Source of the DNA: Armatimonadota bacterium
GTDB taxonomy: Bacteria > Armatimonadota > SYMT01
Assembly: GCA_020696885.1 (NCBI GenBank)
Contig: JAJFMS010000148.1
Coordinates: forward strand, 1 to 7,400
Direction of reading: 5' to 3'
Length of the DNA: 7,400 bases
The position numbers and the translations under genes were made by a program. This document shows positions 5,448-7,400 of the stretch, piece after piece. Position 1 is the first letter of the stretch. Each line of letters opens with the position of its first letter. The notes beneath the pieces are model-generated. The model worked only from the letters and a program-made list of their open reading frames with translations, ran no database searches and was not told the DNA's origin.

Positions 5448-5455
5448 CTACCTTC

Positions 5456-6361
5456 TTGGCCCTTGCCGACCTGCCTGTCTACAATCCGAACCTCCGGATC
5501 GGCGCCCACGCGCAAACGTCCGGCGGCCTGCACAACGCGCTTTCCAACGGCCAGGCGGTGGGCTGTGACGTCGTCCAGATCTTTACCAAGAGCCCCCAGC
5601 AGTGGAAGGCGCGGGAGTTCACGGACCAGGACGTGGAGCGGTTCCTGCAGGCGCAGCGGGACACCGGCATCCTCTGCCTGGCTGCGCATGACAGCTACCT
5701 GATCAATCCGGCGGCCGAAGACCCCGAGATGCTCCAGAAGAGCCGGGACGCCCTGGCGGATGAGCTGGCCCGGAGCGCGCGTCTCCGGCTCCCGTTTGTG
5801 GTGATGCACCAGGGCGCAATGGGCTCCGCCTCCGAGGACGAGGCGCTTGGGCGGTTGATCGACACCGTGAAGTACGTGCTGGACCGCTCCCCGGAAGACG
5901 GCCCTGCGCTGCTGCTGGAGACCACGGCCGGCCAGGGCAAGTGCCTCGGCCATCGCTTCGAGCAGATCGGGCGGGTGCTGGAGGCGGTGGACGCCGGCTC
6001 GCGCCTCGGGGTCTGCCTGGACACCTGCCACCTCTTCGCGGCCGGCTACGACCTCCGGGACGCTGAAAGCTATGCGGCCACGATGGCTGAGTTCGACCGG
6101 CTCATCGGCTTGAAGCACGTGCGCATGATACACGCCAACGACTCCAAGAAGGAGCTGGGAAGCCGTGTCGACCGGCATGAAGCGATCGGGAAGGGCCACA
6201 TCGGACCGGAGGGGTTCCGGCTGCTGATGACCGATGTTCGCTTTGCCGGGGTACCGATCATCCTGGAGACTCCCAAGGAGGGCGATATGGACCCGGTGAA
6301 CCTCGCGGCGCTCCGGCGCTCCGCCGGCCTCCTGACTGCGGATCCCGCGGAGCTGGCCTGA
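5456..6361 (+). CDS. nfo: Deoxyribonuclease IV (endonuclease IV, AP endonuclease), 301 aa
   Basis: Endonuclease IV cleaves DNA 5' of abasic sites and removes blocked 3' ends in base excision repair, using three zinc ions in a TIM barrel. All nine metal ligands known from the E. coli enzyme have clear counterparts here: H78, H118, E155, D189, H192, H226, D239, H241 and E271. They sit in typical contexts (HDSYLIN, VMHQGAMG, LLLETTAGQG, GVCLDTCHLFAAGYD, MIHANDSK, DRHEAIGKG, IILETPKE). An N-terminal RIGAHAQTSGGL and VQIFTKSPQQW complete the family pattern. The TTG at 5456 is chosen from its GGGAG site and a usual N-terminus. Cytosolic, intact, with its own TATAAT box. The next gene starts one base after its stop. 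Confidence 0.96.
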   Translation: MALADLPVYNPNLRIGAHAQTSGGLHNALSNGQAVGCDVVQIFTKSPQQWKAREFTDQDVERFLQAQRDTGILCLAAHDSYLINPAAEDPEMLQKSRDALADELARSARLRLPFVVMHQGAMGSASEDEALGRLIDTVKYVLDRSPEDGPALLLETTAGQGKCLGHRFEQIGRVLEAVDAGSRLGVCLDTCHLFAAGYDLRDAESYAATMAEFDRLIGLKHVRMIHANDSKKELGSRVDRHEAIGKGHIGPEGFRLLMTDVRFAGVPIILETPKEGDMDPVNLAALRRSAGLLTADPAELA

Positions 6362-6362
6362 C

Positions 6363-7400
6363 GTGCCACCACGGCGTAGCCACGCAGCGTATTCCCGCGC
6401 AGCGCTCGCGGCCGGTCTCCTGGGCGCAGCCGTCGCCGGGTCCGTCTCCGCCACCGAAGACATCGGCTACCGGTGGCAGACGCCGCGCGTCACCGTCACC
6501 TGGAGCGAGGGGGACAGCACCCCGTTCGATCCCGCGTTCCGGCGCCAGGTGGGGCACTGGAAGCGAGCGGCCCAGACCCTCTGGCTGGAGAAGCCGTCCG
6601 CCCCGCCGCTGGAACTGGCCGTGTCGTTCTTCGGACCGGAGCAGGGGAGCGCCGGGCCGGTGGTGCGGCTAAAGTCCGGCACGCGCACGGCGGTGGTGCC
6701 GGCGCCGATTACGGAAGAGCGAGTGGCGCAGGCTCTCTACCGGGTGCGGGACGGCGCGGCAGCGCAGGCGTCGTCTTCGCTGCCCGCGGATGACGCGGAT
6801 GGTCGCGTCTCCAGCACCGGGGAGTGGATCGCCAGCGTCTCCTGGCGCGGGAAGGGCCCAGAGCTGTGGCTCATCCCGCCCGTGCCGCGCCGGGTGCTGC
6901 ACATCCCGTTCCCCGGCACCGGGCCTCTGGCGGATCGGGTGGTCCAGTCGCCGCCGCTCTGGGCGCCGCAAGGCCGCACCGTGGCCTGGATCCAGGGCGG
7001 CCGCCTCGCCTTCTTCGAAGCCAAGAGCCAGAAAGCCTGGCTCGCCACCCCGGCCGACCGGCGGGTCGTCGACGTCCAGTGGGCTCCCTACGCGAACATG
7101 GTGCTGGCGCAGTTCGACGACGACACGTTCCAGCTCCTGGACCTGCGCCGCTCGACCGCCTACGTGATGTCGGACCTCCTGAAGGACGCCCGCCCAACCG
7201 GCGAGTTCTTCTGGTCGCCCACCGGGCGGAGGCTGCTGTTCCGCACGCAGAGCCGGGTAGTCGTGGCTAACCTGGCTACCCCGCGCGGTGCTGTCAACGT
7301 GCTGGACCGCCTGCTGAGCCGGCTGGTGGAAGACCACGAGCCGCCGCGAGCGGAGAGCGGCCCGAACGAGGAGCGGCTCGCGGTGCTGGACCTCGCCCGG
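6363..7400 (+). CDS. Secreted protein with beta-propeller-like (TolB/WD40-like) blades, partial (346 aa seen)
   Basis: The frame from GTG 6363 is open to the last base of the window, so the C-terminus is missing. Residues 1-30 look like a Sec signal peptide: an Arg-rich start, a hydrophobic AALAAGLLGAAVAG core and a VSA cleavage site before TEDIGY. After a poorly recognisable segment (31-150), several blade-like units repeat a pattern of Trp-x-P-x-G followed by a beta strand: LWAPQGRTVAWI (199-210), VQWAPYANMVLAQF (238-251) and FFWSPTGRRLLF (282-293). This pattern is typical of TolB/PD40 propellers. GGAG lies ten bases before the GTG, and the gene begins one base after the nfo stop, so translation is probably coupled. 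Likely periplasmic or extracellular. Partner and ligand are unknown. The coding call is strong, the propeller fold likely, the function open. Confidence 0.85.
   Translation, partial: MPPRRSHAAYSRAALAAGLLGAAVAGSVSATEDIGYRWQTPRVTVTWSEGDSTPFDPAFRRQVGHWKRAAQTLWLEKPSAPPLELAVSFFGPEQGSAGPVVRLKSGTRTAVVPAPITEERVAQALYRVRDGAAAQASSSLPADDADGRVSSTGEWIASVSWRGKGPELWLIPPVPRRVLHIPFPGTGPLADRVVQSPPLWAPQGRTVAWIQGGRLAFFEAKSQKAWLATPADRRVVDVQWAPYANMVLAQFDDDTFQLLDLRRSTAYVMSDLLKDARPTGEFFWSPTGRRLLFRTQSRVVVANLATPRGAVNVLDRLLSRLVEDHEPPRAESGPNEERLAVLDLAR

Larger units (their letters stand above)
4876..5455. other. Repeat-rich intergenic region with no gene
   Basis: These 580 bases between smpB and nfo show no family-like coding sequence. 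A small hairpin (GGCAG, loop GTCC, CTGCC at 4879-4892) follows smpB. The rest is two direct repeat copies, an inverted partial copy, a strong hairpin, and the nfo promoter and leader at the right end. An open frame at 4937-5320 exists only because two similar repeat copies happen to lack stops. Confidence 0.7.

Noticed and set aside
5402..6463. Minus-strand frame of 353 codons opposite nfo
   Set aside because: It is antisense to endonuclease IV with all metal ligands present, and its own translation shows no recognisable domain.
6473..7270. Short plus-strand frames within the exported protein gene
   Set aside because: They lie in other frames of a continuous reading frame that starts at GTG 6363 with a signal peptide and stays open to the window edge. 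That frame explains the region better.

Overview
The window is a high-GC bacterial chromosome segment that carries mostly housekeeping genes, separated by intergenic regions rich in repeats. Five genes are recognisable by family: a HemW-type radical SAM protein, a SPOR-domain membrane protein, SmpB, endonuclease IV, and the start of a secreted beta-propeller-like protein. Two more are unknown: a small acidic cytosolic protein and a small membrane protein whose 5' end looks broken. Frequent GTG/TTG starts, strong GC bias at third codon positions and many palindromic intergenic repeats suggest a phylum such as Armatimonadota or Chloroflexota. That is a weak inference; no rRNA or lineage marker is present.

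Layout. Positions 1-1022 hold one unrecognised gene (309-809, +) inside a pair of inverted 45-bp repeats (1-45 and 958-1002). A minus-strand gene for a two-helix membrane protein follows, convergent to the first. Its body runs from 1586 down to 1023, and its probable original start codon is at 1763. A 162-bp element with 24-bp imperfect inverted termini (1587-1748) sits between the two and brings an in-frame stop. Divergent from this, hemW (1869-3158), the SPOR-domain gene (3181-4332) and smpB (4396-4875) form a probable plus-strand operon with gaps of 22 and 63 bases. The 580 bases after smpB contain no gene. They hold two direct copies of a 133-bp repeat, an inverted partial copy and a perfect 13-bp hairpin, and end in a TATAAT box 47 bases before the preferred TTG start of nfo. 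The nfo gene (5456-6361) is followed one base later by a GTG-started gene for an exported protein that is still open at the window edge.

The three operon genes are functionally unrelated: heme trafficking, envelope/septum, and ribosome rescue. The nfo-propeller pair is probably translationally coupled, but no shared pathway is evident. I found no complete transposase, CRISPR array, tRNA, rRNA, phage or defence module. The most notable signals are the palindromic element that appears to have split a gene, a period-8 tandem repeat inside an insertion in HemW, and three different palindromic repeat families in the intergenic spaces.
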